Part shown: positions 56,001-62,200 of the stretch, in pieces
Layout: each line of letters starts with the position of its first letter
Numbering within the stretch: the first letter of the stretch is position 1
DNA from: Lingula anatina
Lineage: Eukaryota > Brachiopoda > Lingulata > Lingulida > Lingulidae
Direction: 5' to 3'
NCBI RefSeq assembly: GCF_001039355.2
Contig: NW_019775690.1
Coordinates: 87,371-151,370, forward strand
DNA: 64,000 nucleotides
Position numbers and translations under genes: made by a program
Notes under the pieces: generated by a model
Database searches by the model: none
Told to the model about the DNA's origin: nothing
What the model saw: only the letters and a program-made list of their open reading frames with translations

Positions 56001-56004
56001 CTGA
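2423..56004 (+). CDS. slit: slit: secreted axon-guidance ligand, 5'-truncated by window start, 32 exons plus one alternative last exon
   Basis: Slit is a large secreted matrix protein that binds Robo receptors, mainly through its second LRR domain, and repels axons and migrating cells. Domains seen in order: D1 (LRR3-6, LRRCT), D2 (LRRNT, 5 LRRs, LRRCT), D3 (LRRNT, 5 LRRs, LRRCT), D4 (LRRNT, 4 LRRs, LRRCT), EGF1-6, LamG, EGF7, and a C-terminal cystine knot. Every junction is GT-AG. Exon lengths sum to an intact frame (4,021 nt with the first last exon, about 1,339 residues). LRR exons join in phase 2; LRRCT, LRRNT and CTCK joins are phase 1. Signal peptide, first LRRNT and LRR1-2 are upstream of base 1. 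A single EGF after LamG matches the fly layout (7 EGFs), unlike the 9 of vertebrate SLITs. Identification is from domain order and residue similarity recalled for human and fly Slit. Confidence 0.97.
14456..14494. repeat. Alternating purine-pyrimidine tract
   Basis: Thirty-nine bases strictly alternate pyrimidine and purine (CA, TG and CG steps), built partly of gcatgc and gcgtgc units. Such tracts can adopt Z-DNA, but no function is implied. Confidence 0.8.
14940..14967. repeat. Poly-C then poly-A homopolymer pair
   Basis: Thirteen C followed by fifteen A. Low-complexity sequence, of uncertain exact length in a draft assembly. Confidence 0.9.
15501..15716. mobile_element. Possible MITE-like element with hairpin
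   Basis: A 24-base inverted repeat with 21 matches (15,657-15,680 and 15,689-15,712, 8-base loop) is centred on the palindrome agatcgatct. A third, inverted copy of the motif lies at 15,511-15,528, giving terminal-inverted-repeat symmetry over about 215 bp. The block has many CpGs while its surroundings have few, as expected of a recent insertion. I could not find a clear target-site duplication, so the class is uncertain. Confidence 0.45.
17004..17044. repeat. (TC)n microsatellite
   Basis: About twenty uninterrupted TC dinucleotides within the large slit intron. Confidence 0.95.
18702..19226 (+). pseudogene. Weak open frame broken by one stop
   Basis: One frame stays open for about 175 codons with a single internal TAA at about 18,993. 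It follows an AG preceded by a pyrimidine run (tttccccag). The translation is mixed in composition and contains a basic stretch, but I recognise no family. It could be a decayed coding fragment or chance; I favour neither. Confidence 0.2.
20450..22057. repeat. First copy of an apparently identical 1,608-bp duplication
   Basis: This block recurs at 22,391-23,998 with offset 1,941 and no difference that I can see. The two copies flank a run of 333 Ns. Identity over 1.6 kb on both sides of a gap points to a scaffolding or unmerged-overlap artefact rather than a biological duplication. The open frames it contains are not convincing genes. Confidence 0.9.
22058..22390. other. Assembly gap (333 N)
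   Basis: Run of unknown bases. Open frames across it are meaningless. Confidence 1.
22391..23998. repeat. Second copy of the 1,608-bp duplication
   Basis: Begins immediately after the N run with the same bases as position 20,450 and ends where the first copy meets the gap. Probably the same locus represented twice. Confidence 0.9.
23999..27505. other. Slit intron, no gene recognised
   Basis: AT-rich and CpG-poor. It holds homopolymer G and A runs (for example near 26.65 kb) and scattered short open frames without splice or codon support. It may contain the 3' UTR of the nested antisense gene just below 27,506. Confidence 0.5.
27506..27710 (-). CDS. Nested gene, last exon
   Basis: The open frame [20 protein letters not shown] and so on runs to a TAA at 27,508-27,506, with a polar basic tail. 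The acceptor may be at 27,710 (phase 2) or 27,697 (phase 0). Neither matches the phase-1 donor of the block upstream. Confidence 0.45.
27506..31867 (-). CDS. Putative unidentified gene nested antisense in the slit intron (partial model)
   Basis: Four exon-like blocks on the - strand (31,867-31,668; 30,263-30,175; 28,787-28,612; about 27,710-27,506) each have an AG acceptor. The first three have GT donors with compatible phases (0, then 2), and the last ends in a stop. The joined frame has protein-like composition, with amphipathic leucine-rich segments such as [17 protein letters not shown] and [14 protein letters not shown] that suggest a helical repeat protein. I do not recognise the family. 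A fifth block (27,853-27,782) is possible. The join into the last block is out of phase in every arrangement I tried. A single-N gap with duplicated flanks lies just there, so an exon may be lost or misassembled. The start of the gene is not identified. Confidence 0.45.
27759..28103. repeat. Identical 172-bp tandem copies around a single N
   Basis: 27,759-27,930 and 27,932-28,103 are the same sequence, separated by one N at 27,931. This looks like a one-base gap placeholder with overlapping contig ends. It lies inside the nested gene and probably corrupts its model. Confidence 0.9.
27782..27853 (-). CDS. Nested gene, optional exon between C and the last exon
   Basis: 72 nt bounded by taaccag and gtatat, phase 1 to 1, reading [17 protein letters not shown]. 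All three frames are open across it, so the evidence is weak. An identical copy lies at 27,955-28,026 because of the duplication around the single N. Confidence 0.2.
28612..28787 (-). CDS. Nested gene, exon C
   Basis: 176 nt, acceptor tgctttcag, strong donor gtgag. The translation includes [20 protein letters not shown] and then [16 protein letters not shown]. It is the most convincing of the nested exons by composition and splice sites; family unknown. Confidence 0.55.
29752..29783. repeat. Poly-T then poly-G homopolymer pair
   Basis: About seventeen T, one C and about fourteen G. Low-complexity sequence in the nested-gene/slit intron. Confidence 0.85.
30175..30263 (-). CDS. Nested gene, exon B
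   Basis: 89 nt, acceptor tgtttatcag, donor gtaag. Reads [20 protein letters not shown], in phase with exon A (0) and exon C (2). It lies in a small CpG-rich patch that stands out from the surrounding intron. Confidence 0.42.
31668..31867 (-). CDS. Nested gene, exon A
   Basis: 200 nt. Acceptor tgtgttacag; donor gtgggt after ACC (phase 0), or gtacaa four bases on. Reads [18 protein letters not shown], a basic linker, then a leucine-rich helix ending near [12 protein letters not shown]. It starts in phase 1, so at least one 5' exon is missing from the model. None was seen between here and the slit exon at 32,520. Confidence 0.5.
31868..32519. other. End of the 30-kb slit intron
   Basis: AT-rich, with no recognisable exon of either strand's gene. 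Ends with the acceptor tatttctag of the D1 LRR4 exon. Confidence 0.6.
32520..32591 (+). CDS. slit: slit exon: D1 LRR4
   Basis: 72 nt, phase 2-2, donor gtaagt. Reads [19 protein letters not shown] and so on, corresponding to D1 LRR4. Confidence 0.97.
32955..33045. repeat. Imperfect inverted repeat
   Basis: Arms of about 19-20 bases (32,955-32,973 and 33,026-33,045), nearly complementary around ctgaatgacac, enclose a loop of about 52 bases. Could be the end structure of a small non-autonomous element. Confidence 0.6.
33166..33590. repeat. Two-copy tandem duplication, about 210 bp unit
   Basis: Unit 1 (33,166-33,382, 217 bp) and unit 2 (33,383-33,590, 208 bp) are near-identical; the second lacks 9 bases after the first 'ggctccaca'. 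The small differences argue against a pure assembly artefact. It is intronic and non-coding. Confidence 0.85.
33655..33726 (+). CDS. slit: slit exon: D1 LRR5
   Basis: 72 nt, phase 2-2. Reads [19 protein letters not shown] and so on, with the C-x-x-D of the fifth D1 repeat. Confidence 0.97.
33727..34268. other. Slit intron
   Basis: About 540 bp of AT-rich sequence with a G run near 34,195. Nothing else seen. Confidence 0.7.
34269..34340 (+). CDS. slit: slit exon: D1 LRR6
   Basis: 72 nt, phase 2-2, donor gtaagg. Reads [19 protein letters not shown] and so on, the last full LRR of D1. Confidence 0.95.
34536..34699 (+). CDS. slit: slit exon: D1 LRRCT cap
   Basis: 164 nt, phase 2 to 1. Has the LRRCT signature [15 protein letters not shown], a later Cys (TRCHSP) and final FKCNG. 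All four LRRCT exons in this gene are exactly 164 nt. Confidence 0.97.
34700..35049. other. Slit intron
   Basis: 350 bp of AT-rich intron; nothing else seen. Confidence 0.7.
35050..35197 (+). CDS. slit: slit exon: D1-D2 linker and D2 LRRNT
   Basis: 148 nt, phase 1 to 2. Cysteine-rich N-cap with [14 protein letters not shown] followed by the hydrophobic strand [13 protein letters not shown]2 is the Robo-binding domain. Confidence 0.97.
35198..35767. other. Slit intron
   Basis: 570 bp, AT-rich; no other feature seen. Confidence 0.7.
35768..35839 (+). CDS. slit: slit exon: D2 LRR1
   Basis: 72 nt, phase 2-2, donor gtgagt. Reads [19 protein letters not shown] and so on. Confidence 0.97.
35840..36644. 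other. Slit intron with possible SINE fragment
   Basis: About 800 bp, AT-rich. The only structure seen is the tRNA-like stretch at 36,296-36,365. Confidence 0.6.
36296..36365 (+). mobile_element. Possible tRNA-derived SINE fragment
   Basis: The block containing tcagtccaatggtcagagt, then gtgaacctgggaggtgagg and tgtggttgaaat has the spacing and wording of tRNA-derived SINE heads, with degenerate A-box and B-box-like parts. The B box is not canonical (ggttgaaat) and no tail repeat is evident, so this is a decayed copy at best. Confidence 0.35.
36645..36716 (+). CDS. slit: slit exon: D2 LRR2
   Basis: 72 nt, phase 2-2. Reads [19 protein letters not shown] and so on, very close to the vertebrate D2 LRR2. 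Confidence 0.98.
36717..38674. other. Slit intron
   Basis: About 2.0 kb, AT-rich. An AG-preceded open frame near 38,322 has no LRR similarity and is not accepted as an exon. Confidence 0.6.
38675..38746 (+). CDS. slit: slit exon: D2 LRR3
   Basis: 72 nt, phase 2-2, donor gtgagt. Reads [19 protein letters not shown] and so on. Confidence 0.98.
38747..40527. other. Slit intron
   Basis: About 1.8 kb. A slightly CpG-richer patch with a ctcgg/ccgag mini-hairpin lies near 39,459. No gene recognised. Confidence 0.6.
40528..40599 (+). CDS. slit: slit exon: D2 LRR4
   Basis: 72 nt, phase 2-2. Reads [19 protein letters not shown] and so on, matching the conserved concave face that contacts Robo. Confidence 0.98.
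40823..40894 (+). CDS. slit: slit exon: D2 LRR5
   Basis: 72 nt, phase 2-2. Reads [19 protein letters not shown] and so on. Confidence 0.98.
40895..45099. other. Large slit intron between D2 LRR5 and D2 LRRCT
   Basis: 4.2 kb, AT-rich, with a (TA)n run near 42,372-42,390, an A run near 42,110 and a G run near 44,904. Read on both strands, I found no convincing nested exon or hairpin gene. Confidence 0.6.
45100..45263 (+). CDS. slit: slit exon: D2 LRRCT cap
   Basis: 164 nt, phase 2 to 1. Contains [20 protein letters not shown], then [10 protein letters not shown] and FRCRG, the standard four-cysteine cap. Confidence 0.98.
45534..45684 (+). CDS. slit: slit exon: D3 LRRNT
   Basis: 151 nt, phase 1 to 2. 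N-cap cysteines in [14 protein letters not shown], ending [12 protein letters not shown]. Confidence 0.97.
45846..45920 (+). CDS. slit: slit exon: D3 LRR1
   Basis: 75 nt (one codon longer than the usual 72, as in other Slits), phase 2-2. Reads [19 protein letters not shown] and so on. Confidence 0.95.
46065..46136 (+). CDS. slit: slit exon: D3 LRR2
   Basis: 72 nt, phase 2-2. Reads [19 protein letters not shown] and so on. Confidence 0.96.
46356..46427 (+). CDS. slit: slit exon: D3 LRR3
   Basis: 72 nt, phase 2-2. Reads [19 protein letters not shown] and so on. Confidence 0.96.
46611..46682 (+). CDS. slit: slit exon: D3 LRR4
   Basis: 72 nt, phase 2-2, acceptor ttctttaaag. Reads [19 protein letters not shown] and so on. 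A short (AT)n repeat precedes the acceptor. Confidence 0.95.
46955..47026 (+). CDS. slit: slit exon: D3 LRR5
   Basis: 72 nt, phase 2-2. Reads [19 protein letters not shown] and so on. Confidence 0.97.
47248..47411 (+). CDS. slit: slit exon: D3 LRRCT cap
   Basis: 164 nt, phase 2 to 1. Contains [19 protein letters not shown], then PRCATPPDF and FKCEG. Donor gtaaat is weaker than most in this gene, which would fit alternative splicing of the next segment. Confidence 0.97.
47412..48351. other. Slit D3-D4 intron with candidate cassette exons
   Basis: 940 bp. One frame (the slit frame) is open from 47,653 to 48,081. The interval holds the three candidate alternative exons described separately (47,660-47,728; 47,882-47,947; 48,262-48,289). 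Confidence 0.5.
47882..47947 (+). CDS. slit: Candidate slit cassette exon in the D3-D4 linker
   Basis: 66 nt, acceptor tttttcag, donor gtatgt, phase 1 to 1, so it could be included or skipped without a frameshift. It would insert 22 residues, [20 protein letters not shown] with flanking split codons, between the D3 cap and the D4 N-cap. The three cysteines and the start N-E-Y-S-C resemble the following exon's N-E-G-N-C, hinting at exon duplication. Only sequence supports it. Confidence 0.4.
48352..48481 (+). CDS. slit: slit exon: D4 LRRNT
   Basis: 130 nt, phase 1 to 2. N-cap [15 protein letters not shown], ending IPLDTTEL. D4 mediates dimerisation and heparan-sulphate binding in the family. 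Confidence 0.97.
48482..49178. other. Slit intron
   Basis: About 700 bp; nothing recognised. Confidence 0.7.
49179..49247 (+). CDS. slit: slit exon: D4 LRR1
   Basis: 69 nt (23 residues, one codon shorter than usual), phase 2-2. Reads [19 protein letters not shown] and so on. Confidence 0.96.
49248..50432. other. Slit intron
   Basis: About 1.2 kb, T- and A-rich; no gene recognised on either strand. Confidence 0.7.
50433..50504 (+). CDS. slit: slit exon: D4 LRR2
   Basis: 72 nt, phase 2-2. Reads [19 protein letters not shown] and so on. Confidence 0.96.
50505..50888. other. Slit intron
   Basis: 384 bp; nothing seen. Confidence 0.7.
50889..50960 (+). CDS. slit: slit exon: D4 LRR3
   Basis: 72 nt, phase 2-2. 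Reads [19 protein letters not shown] and so on. Confidence 0.97.
51205..51276 (+). CDS. slit: slit exon: D4 LRR4
   Basis: 72 nt, phase 2-2. Reads [19 protein letters not shown] and so on. Confidence 0.97.
51503..51666 (+). CDS. slit: slit exon: D4 LRRCT cap
   Basis: 164 nt, phase 2 to 1. Contains [20 protein letters not shown], then SCAGPNRM and FECLG. Last LRR-domain exon. Confidence 0.98.
51903..52122 (+). CDS. slit: slit exon: EGF1 and first part of EGF2
   Basis: 220 nt, phase 1 to 2. EGF1 has six cysteines ending [15 protein letters not shown]2 begins [15 protein letters not shown]. The donor interrupts EGF2 before its C-x-C. Confidence 0.97.
52328..52467 (+). CDS. slit: slit exon: end of EGF2 and most of EGF3
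   Basis: 140 nt, phase 2 to 1. EGF2 closes [15 protein letters not shown]3 starts [16 protein letters not shown], a calcium-binding-type N-x-D entry. Confidence 0.97.
52704..52794 (+). CDS. slit: slit exon: end of EGF3 and first part of EGF4
   Basis: 91 nt, phase 1 to 2. EGF3 closes with the YC of SGRYC; EGF4 reads [15 protein letters not shown]. Confidence 0.95.
53036..53313 (+). CDS. slit: slit exon: end of EGF4, EGF5, most of EGF6
   Basis: 278 nt, phase 2 to 1. Contains EGF5 ([16 protein letters not shown]) and, after a linker reading [11 protein letters not shown]6. The linker is where Slit is proteolytically cut in other animals into N- and C-terminal fragments. Confidence 0.97.
53314..53723. 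other. Slit intron
   Basis: 410 bp; nothing else seen. Confidence 0.7.
53724..54191 (+). CDS. slit: slit exon: end of EGF6 and most of the LamG domain
   Basis: 468 nt, phase 1-1. LamG begins [15 protein letters not shown] and includes the conserved [20 protein letters not shown] and [12 protein letters not shown] segments. The wording (VSTMYS, NFTMRID) is closer to what I recall of fly Slit than of human SLIT. Confidence 0.97.
54424..54639 (+). CDS. slit: slit exon: end of LamG and EGF7
   Basis: 216 nt, phase 1-1. LamG closes at [18 protein letters not shown]7 reads [13 protein letters not shown] and [12 protein letters not shown]. This is the common donor exon (GAAG then gtgagt) for both alternative last exons. 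Confidence 0.97.
54640..55403. other. Slit intron before the alternative last exons
   Basis: 764 bp, T-rich; no further EGF exon is present. Confidence 0.7.
55404..55630 (+). CDS. slit: slit last exon, version A: CTCK cystine knot
   Basis: 227 nt, acceptor gttccag, phase 1, ending in TGA. It encodes a complete C-terminal cystine knot with the core [10 protein letters not shown], a basic strand [13 protein letters not shown] and the end [10 protein letters not shown]. The CTCK of Slit supports dimerisation and matrix binding. No AATAAA separates it from version B, so an mRNA using it would carry version B inside its 3' UTR. Confidence 0.95.
55760..56004 (+). CDS. slit: slit alternative last exon, version B: second CTCK cystine knot
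   Basis: 245 nt, acceptor gattatttcag, the same phase 1, its own TGA. Complete second cystine knot: [33 protein letters not shown], with a six-residue extension AERPAV. Aligned without gaps to version A I count 42 of 74 identical residues, with all eleven cysteines of version A conserved. It cannot follow A in one protein because A ends in a stop, so it is an alternative 3' splice choice. Confidence 0.9.
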
Positions 56005-56090
56005 CATTGACTGTAACATGGAATGGCAAGTTCAGTTTTCAGTCTCTGTGGTTTTTTATGTATGTACATATCAAATTGTGTGTGGTGTGT

Positions 56091-56096
56091 ATTAAA
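56091..56096 (+). promoter_or_regulatory. slit: Proximal poly(A) signal ATTAAA
   Basis: ATTAAA about 90 nt after the version-B stop, following a GT-rich stretch. It could give a short 3' UTR. Confidence 0.4.
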
Positions 56097-57460
56097 GAAG
56101 GAAAGAGATGAGTTTCACTGTTCAGTGTAAATAGTACAGCTGGTGGCAACAGTTTGCTACTGCCAGTTTTGTTCAGAAAAGCCTCTTTTTTATTGTGTAT
56201 ATACATATTTAGTGGCTTTTTAATATATGATTTTATAATAGAAAGACAACTGTGTGTGATATAATTATTTATGTGATTTTCTAAAAATCTGGTAGTAAAT
56301 ATGATAGATAAGTGAATTCAATTTTATACGTGTAACAAATGAATGATTTCAACCACCTATACTTTCAAAACATAAAGGCATTTGCTGTTCAATGCAATGT
56401 TTGTATTAAAACAGACCAACTCCTGTAAGGACGTGGCTTGACAGCAAGCAACATATAAAGCAATGGACTGTGGTTTGCTGATTTTGACATTTCCCATACA
56501 GATGAGGTCACTCACCCTCTCTTTGTCAGCATTATTATAACGATAATAACCTATATGGGCAATATTCTATTTATAACCAAAGTCACAATTTTATAAATAC
56601 ATATCTAAGCATTAGTAACAGGTAGGACACATTAATATCAATCTTTTTTAATGTAAATATGATCTTCCAGTTTGGCCCCGGTCTTAGAGATCCAAACTTG
56701 CAAAAATACTCATATCTTATAGTTATGTGCTAGTATATGTTATGTCTTCATTCATTGTCAGCACTACCTCAGACGCCTAAGTTATAATTTGTTTGCATGA
56801 CTCAGAAAAGAATGACAAAAACACTCCATTTTAGTCAAGCCACAAACTAAGTCTACAAAGAGAAAATTACAATTTTCATGTAACCAACAATCCAACTAGG
56901 TTTCAAGTAATTAAAGCACAAAATGGTGGCCCTTGAAATTATTTTAAAGTGTTTGATTTTGCTTTTGGTGGTTACATCTTACTCACTGTTTACTTGCTGT
57001 CCTCTTTTCTGGGGGAGATCTGTCAAATTCTTAAGCAGTCCCCAAGCTGCCCATTCTTATTTTTAAAAGATTATCTGAAAAATTCCAAAACTGGACATTA
57101 ATATGAACTTTTGACTAGAAGTGAAAGGGATGTCATATTAAAACTTATTGCATTGTGTATGCGTAAAACTTTTAATCAGTGGAACAAAAGCACTAATTTT
57201 TCTATTTCTTAAGGAGCCATAAACCAATACATTTTAATGACAGTGTAAAACAGTGATATGAAGATCTAGGGCATGTCTTATGTACTAGTGATGTTGTAAA
57301 AATGTTTTCCTACATATTTGAAATTATTTTTGTACTGTATGGTCACTGTAAATGTAACATAGATGTATTTATTAGGTAGATAGTGTGTAATACTTATTTA
57401 CACTTCTTATGAGAATATATAGCACTTGACTGGACAGTATAAGTATGCAGTTTTCTGTGC

Positions 57461-57466
57461 AATAAA
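57461..57466 (+). promoter_or_regulatory. slit: Poly(A) signal AATAAA
   Basis: Canonical hexamer followed by an ATT triplet repeat; possible intermediate 3' end. Confidence 0.35.
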
Positions 57467-58065
57467 TTATTATTATTATTACCATTATTAGATGAAACTG
57501 TAGATAAGAGTTTTTTACAATCATGGACTTATTTGCTCTCGTAAGTTAATTCCGTGCACAAATGGCCTAGCACAAAGTTGAAGCACAAATTAAGCCAGAA
57601 CCTGAGCATATTCCCACTAAGAAAGGAAGCTGTGTTAAGGAGACAAAGATAAGAGCATAAGTATTACTGGGCATTCAAGTACTGTTGCAATCACTTTGAA
57701 GTTGGGAATTAATTTTCTGCTTTTTTCATGCATGACGGATTAAGTTTTGTATCAGCCTTTGCTCTTAGCTGTATTGCCAATCATTGCCAATATTTTGTTA
57801 AATCTCATGGTTGACGGTGGCTTTTTGTAACAAAGTATGTTTATTATTCCTTACTGTACATATCAGTTTAACTTTTGTTACACTAAAATCGTGTATTGGA
57901 CATGTGAAAGGTAGCATTGAATGAAAAAATGTTTTCTTACACATTTGTTCTTTTCTTTGTTCAGCATTAATATTTTTCAGTAAAATGAGAAATATTTGTT
58001 CACTCTCAAAAACAGATGGACTCCAATTTGTACAATATTAACTTGTGTATTTTGTATATTTAAGT

Positions 58066-58071
58066 AATAAA
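58066..58071 (+). promoter_or_regulatory. slit: Distal poly(A) signal AATAAA
   Basis: Canonical hexamer with a GT/T-rich element (gtgttgtt) about 30 nt downstream; the best candidate for the end of slit transcripts. Confidence 0.5.
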
Positions 58072-58414
58072 TTTGAGTTTGCATTGTAAATACGTTTAGT
58101 GTTGTTATAAATCATCAAGTGACAATGAATTAAGAACTTTTTTAAAAAATCAGCATTTTAATTTTATTTTTAATTTTATTAAAATAACATTAGCCTACAA
58201 TTTTACCAGCCCAAGTTCAGAGCACACTAGAAACTCGCCTTTCCCGTACACTACTGGTAGCAAATGTGATGATAACCAACAATTGTTGCTCCTTGGCATG
58301 AGACGAATGATAGCACTAGTGAATTGGGTAGGGGGGTGTTTTTCATTAGAAGCTCTTCAGGATTATCATTTTGAGGGTGAAAACACAAAATCAACTTTAT
58401 AAGCAAAATAAACA

Positions 58415-58420
58415 TTTATT
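58415..58420 (-). promoter_or_regulatory. CHEK2: Possible CHEK2 poly(A) signal
   Basis: AATAAA on the - strand, about 725 nt after the CHEK2 stop. Further minus-strand hexamers occur at 58,175-58,180 and 58,163-58,168, close to the distal slit signal. Confidence 0.35.
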
Positions 58421-59143
58421 TTAAGGAATGATATTCAAAATGGTCAACACAAAATGTACTAATTTTGCTACTTACATACACTGTTTACTACAAGAAGAGT
58501 TGGGCTTTTTTTTTAGCAAAAAAAAAAAAAAAAATGCAGATTTCAACACTTTTCTCTTAATCAACAAGGTTTTCCATATCCAGTGCTGCTGACAATTGAA
58601 ATTTATAATCTGTAAGCTGTATTTTCAGTTCTCGGTAACTAATGTCTGAGCCACTCGTCAAGCTGATTTTCACTTGTGATAGCAAAAATTAAACATTAAG
58701 AGCTTAAAAGCACGTTTATAGATAATTTTCTCAACAGTTATGTATATGGTGTGTGTACTTGGCTATAAGAGAAAAACTGCTTGCATTCCAGGACATTTAA
58801 CTTTTGCTTTAATATCAAGGTCTAACACATTATATGGTTATAACTACGTATGGCAAATGATCATATGTCCTATAAGATATAACTTTAAAGATGAACCTCT
58901 TCAGACAGCTGTTTACTTTAAAACCAGATAGCATGCATATTACAAACTATACTTCTACTAGCTTTACAACACAAAAAGTTTAGTATTTGAACACTTCCAG
59001 TCATGCTTTTCCAGATCTGTGGGTCTGAATCAGAAAATGTTCACTTTTCCCTTAATGACTGAAACTATTCAATATTGCATATGCTAGCTTTTACTTATCC
59101 AATTGCACCGTTTGTCTTCCTTTTTTTTTTTTTTTTGTAAGTA
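58421..59143 (-). other. CHEK2: Probable CHEK2 3' UTR
   Basis: Between the CHEK2 stop and the first minus-strand poly(A) hexamer. Contains A and T homopolymers near 58,520 and 59,121; no open frame of note. Confidence 0.5.
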
Positions 59144-59206
59144 TCATGGAGAGATTTTTGTTCTTTTCCTGCTTGATTCTTCTGCAACTGGAGGCCTTTT
59201 CTTTGG
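59144..59206 (-). CDS. CHEK2: CHEK2 last exon: basic tail
   Basis: 63 nt, phase 0, 20 residues and TGA. Begins [10 protein letters not shown] and ends SRKRTKISP, a probable nuclear localisation signal. A read-through of the previous exon's donor would also give a short tail, so this exon is inferred from phase and NLS character. Confidence 0.8.
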   Translation of the reverse strand, partial: PKKRPPVAEESSRKRTKISP

Positions 59207-62200
59207 CTAGATTGAAATATAACCATGAATATAACCATGAATTCATAAAACATTGAAAGCAAAAGCAAACACATAGTGACATTACAGTGTGGACTAAGGG
59301 TCTTCTTTCACACTTTTTAATTAAATTTTAGTTATCCAATTCAATTCATATAAATTTAATATTACCTTTTTATTATAATCAATTCTTTATCATGGTTGTT
59401 TTTTAAATGGAAATACATGTCCATTACCAAAACAAGTTTTAGATGAAAACTTAAGACTTGCTTGTTATAGCATCAGAAGTTCCACATACCGTTGCAGGAT
59501 TCTTGGGAGGCAGCATAACACTGTTACCAGTTGGATACATGATGTCATGCACCTTTTTTAACATTTCATCATCCTGAAATTTAAGAAAATCCATAATTGA
59601 CTCAGAGATGGTATTCTTTAGATAAAGTTAAGCTAACAAAGCATCTCACATCAATATTTAACAATAAATCTTATTTACTTTGTGTGATACTGACAGCAGA
59701 AACAGAGTCTTAGACTTAAATTGATCATTAAATCCTATAAAATGTATCAATAAAAAATCCATATACAATAAAAGTAATGATAGTCAAAAATTGAAAGAGC
59801 GTACTGGAAAAAAGAAGCAGATATTACCTGGAACCATGAATGATTTAATGCTTGTTCTACAGTTGCCCTTTTCTCAGGATTCACTGTCAATAGTTGTTTC
59901 ACCAGATCTTTTGCCTCAGATGACACATCCTTCCAGTAGATAGCAGGAAAGGAGTACATGCCTCGCATGATCTGTTTTGCTAAAGGCACATCCTTGTTCA
60001 CATCCCCAAAGGGTGGGTAACCAACCAGACTGAAAAGTAACCCAAGATAAATTTTAAACAAGTGTAAGACAATTTGTAAAGAATGTTCAAAGAGAAATTG
60101 TGAAGAGGTCAAATTGATATCTGAGAACAGAGGACTTTTATAACTAAGAGAGATTGACCTGTTACTGTTACAGCAAATGGAACAATGAATTATGAAAAGT
60201 ATGGGAACATTTTTTAACTGAGCTATATTTCAATATTTTAACATCAAATTACATCTGAATTTGAATTTTCATAATTTGTTTTTGTAACAGCAGAAAATGG
60301 GTTTCTTAAAACACTATAAATTATGAGATAAAAAGTAAAAAAAAAAATAATAAAAATGGCAGTTTGGAATAACAAATTGTTCTTGGTTTCTGGTTAATCA
60401 AAATTTACAAATTAAACAAACTTACCATATAAACAGAATGACCCCTAGACTCCAGCAGTCAATGGCATTTGTATATTTCCCATGCCCCTGAGTCTCAAGA
60501 ATTTCTGGTGCTAAGTAGTTTGGTGTTCCACAAAAGGTTTTCATCATTGTATTGGCATCGACGAATTTTGACAATCCAAAGTCTGTCACCTAAAATGAAC
60601 AATATTTAAAATGAGTCAGTACACAAAAGATGTAATATTATCAAAAAAATTTTATATAACTTTCTTCACTCACATATATACTTTCCTGGTGCATTAAGCC
60701 TGTGTATTTTCTCTCTCCATTTCTAGGAAAGGCGCTGTTGACTATGATTGGTAGAATGTAAGAGGAAGTGTGCAATCAGGGTCCACTTTACATAACCAAA
60801 CAATGCCATGTCCATATACTCACCGCTGGCCAAGATGTTTTCATATAACACTATTACATCTGTACTTAAAGTACACATTAAATTTTAGTATACTTTTTGA
60901 CATTCATATCCAACATTACCTTCACCAAAGTTTCATTTTCATCTGTTGCCAGCAAGATGTTTTCAGGCTGAATTACATAAGTGGAAAAAATATGTAAATG
61001 TCACAAAAGAAAATCTTATCTTCAAATTTAGTAGATTTACAAATGCAGCCGCTTTAATCTCTATTCAATCATACCATTATTGTTACTGCAATACTGGATT
61101 GTACAAGACAGATGAATAACAACAGTACATAAAATCTGACAAACCTTTAAATCTCTATGTGTTATACCTTGGTCATGGAGATACTGAAATAAATAAAGAT
61201 TTCCTTCTAATTCTCTACAAGAGACAAGGACAATACCTATGCATTTTTTTCAATATAACATCATCAAATTTGATCATTACTGTAGAAAAATACATTTTGA
61301 GATAATTATAGCTTACATTTTAAAACTAGACATTGGAATAAATGTTTGAAAGCGGTTAGAAATTCAAGGATTCTGATTTAATTCTGAAATGCATAATTTA
61401 GGTTAATGAAATAGCTGTTACCTTGACTGCTAACAGCATTTGGTGGAAGAGTAATTTTGCAATATTTTCCTCAAAGAAACCTTTGCTGACAACTCTGTCA
61501 AAAAGTTCCCCACCTTCAACCCTAAAAAGAAAATATGCAAATGCATTATAATTCTTCATAATTAATAAACAATTCCTTTTTTTACTTAAGTATTATTTTT
61601 TAAAGATGTAATTTATATTTAAAATCATCAAGTTATAATGTTCATAATTATAAGCTGCAAAATATAATATTATGCAATACTTACAGCTCTAATACTATGT
61701 AAACACACTCAGGTGTATCTATGACATCTTCTATGGATATAATACATGGCTACAAAAATTCAAGCAAAAATTGTGATTAAATTTCAAATTTTTTTCATGT
61801 TCACAATACACTTAAACTAGGCAATCTTATTTCACGCAAAAGAAAAAATCAATTAAAATCTTCATACAAAGATAGCAATTTCCTGTAGTGAAATATCATA
61901 TTTTTGATATCTTGTAACATACATAAAAACACTTCATAAAGTATGTGTATAAAAACAAGAATACTCACATGTTTTAATCCCTTTAAAATATTAACTTCAT
62001 TGATCACTTGCTTTTCAAGATTCTGCAAAATAAATTAACATCAATGGTTAAAACACCTTACTGTAAAACTAACATCAATGTGATTAGTATTTATTAAAAC
62101 AATTGTATGTCCTTCTTTGTTAATGTTTATATATATTTTCCTGAGAAAATTTGTGGAAATCTATTACCAACTCATTCTTGCCACCAATGGAAAATCTTCT

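Larger units (their letters stand above)
56005..58090 (+). other. slit: Probable slit 3' UTR
   Basis: No coding content on either strand. Three poly(A) signals in the sense direction lie at 56,091 (ATTAAA), 57,461 and 58,066 (AATAAA), suggesting alternative 3' ends up to about 2.1 kb long. Confidence 0.6.
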
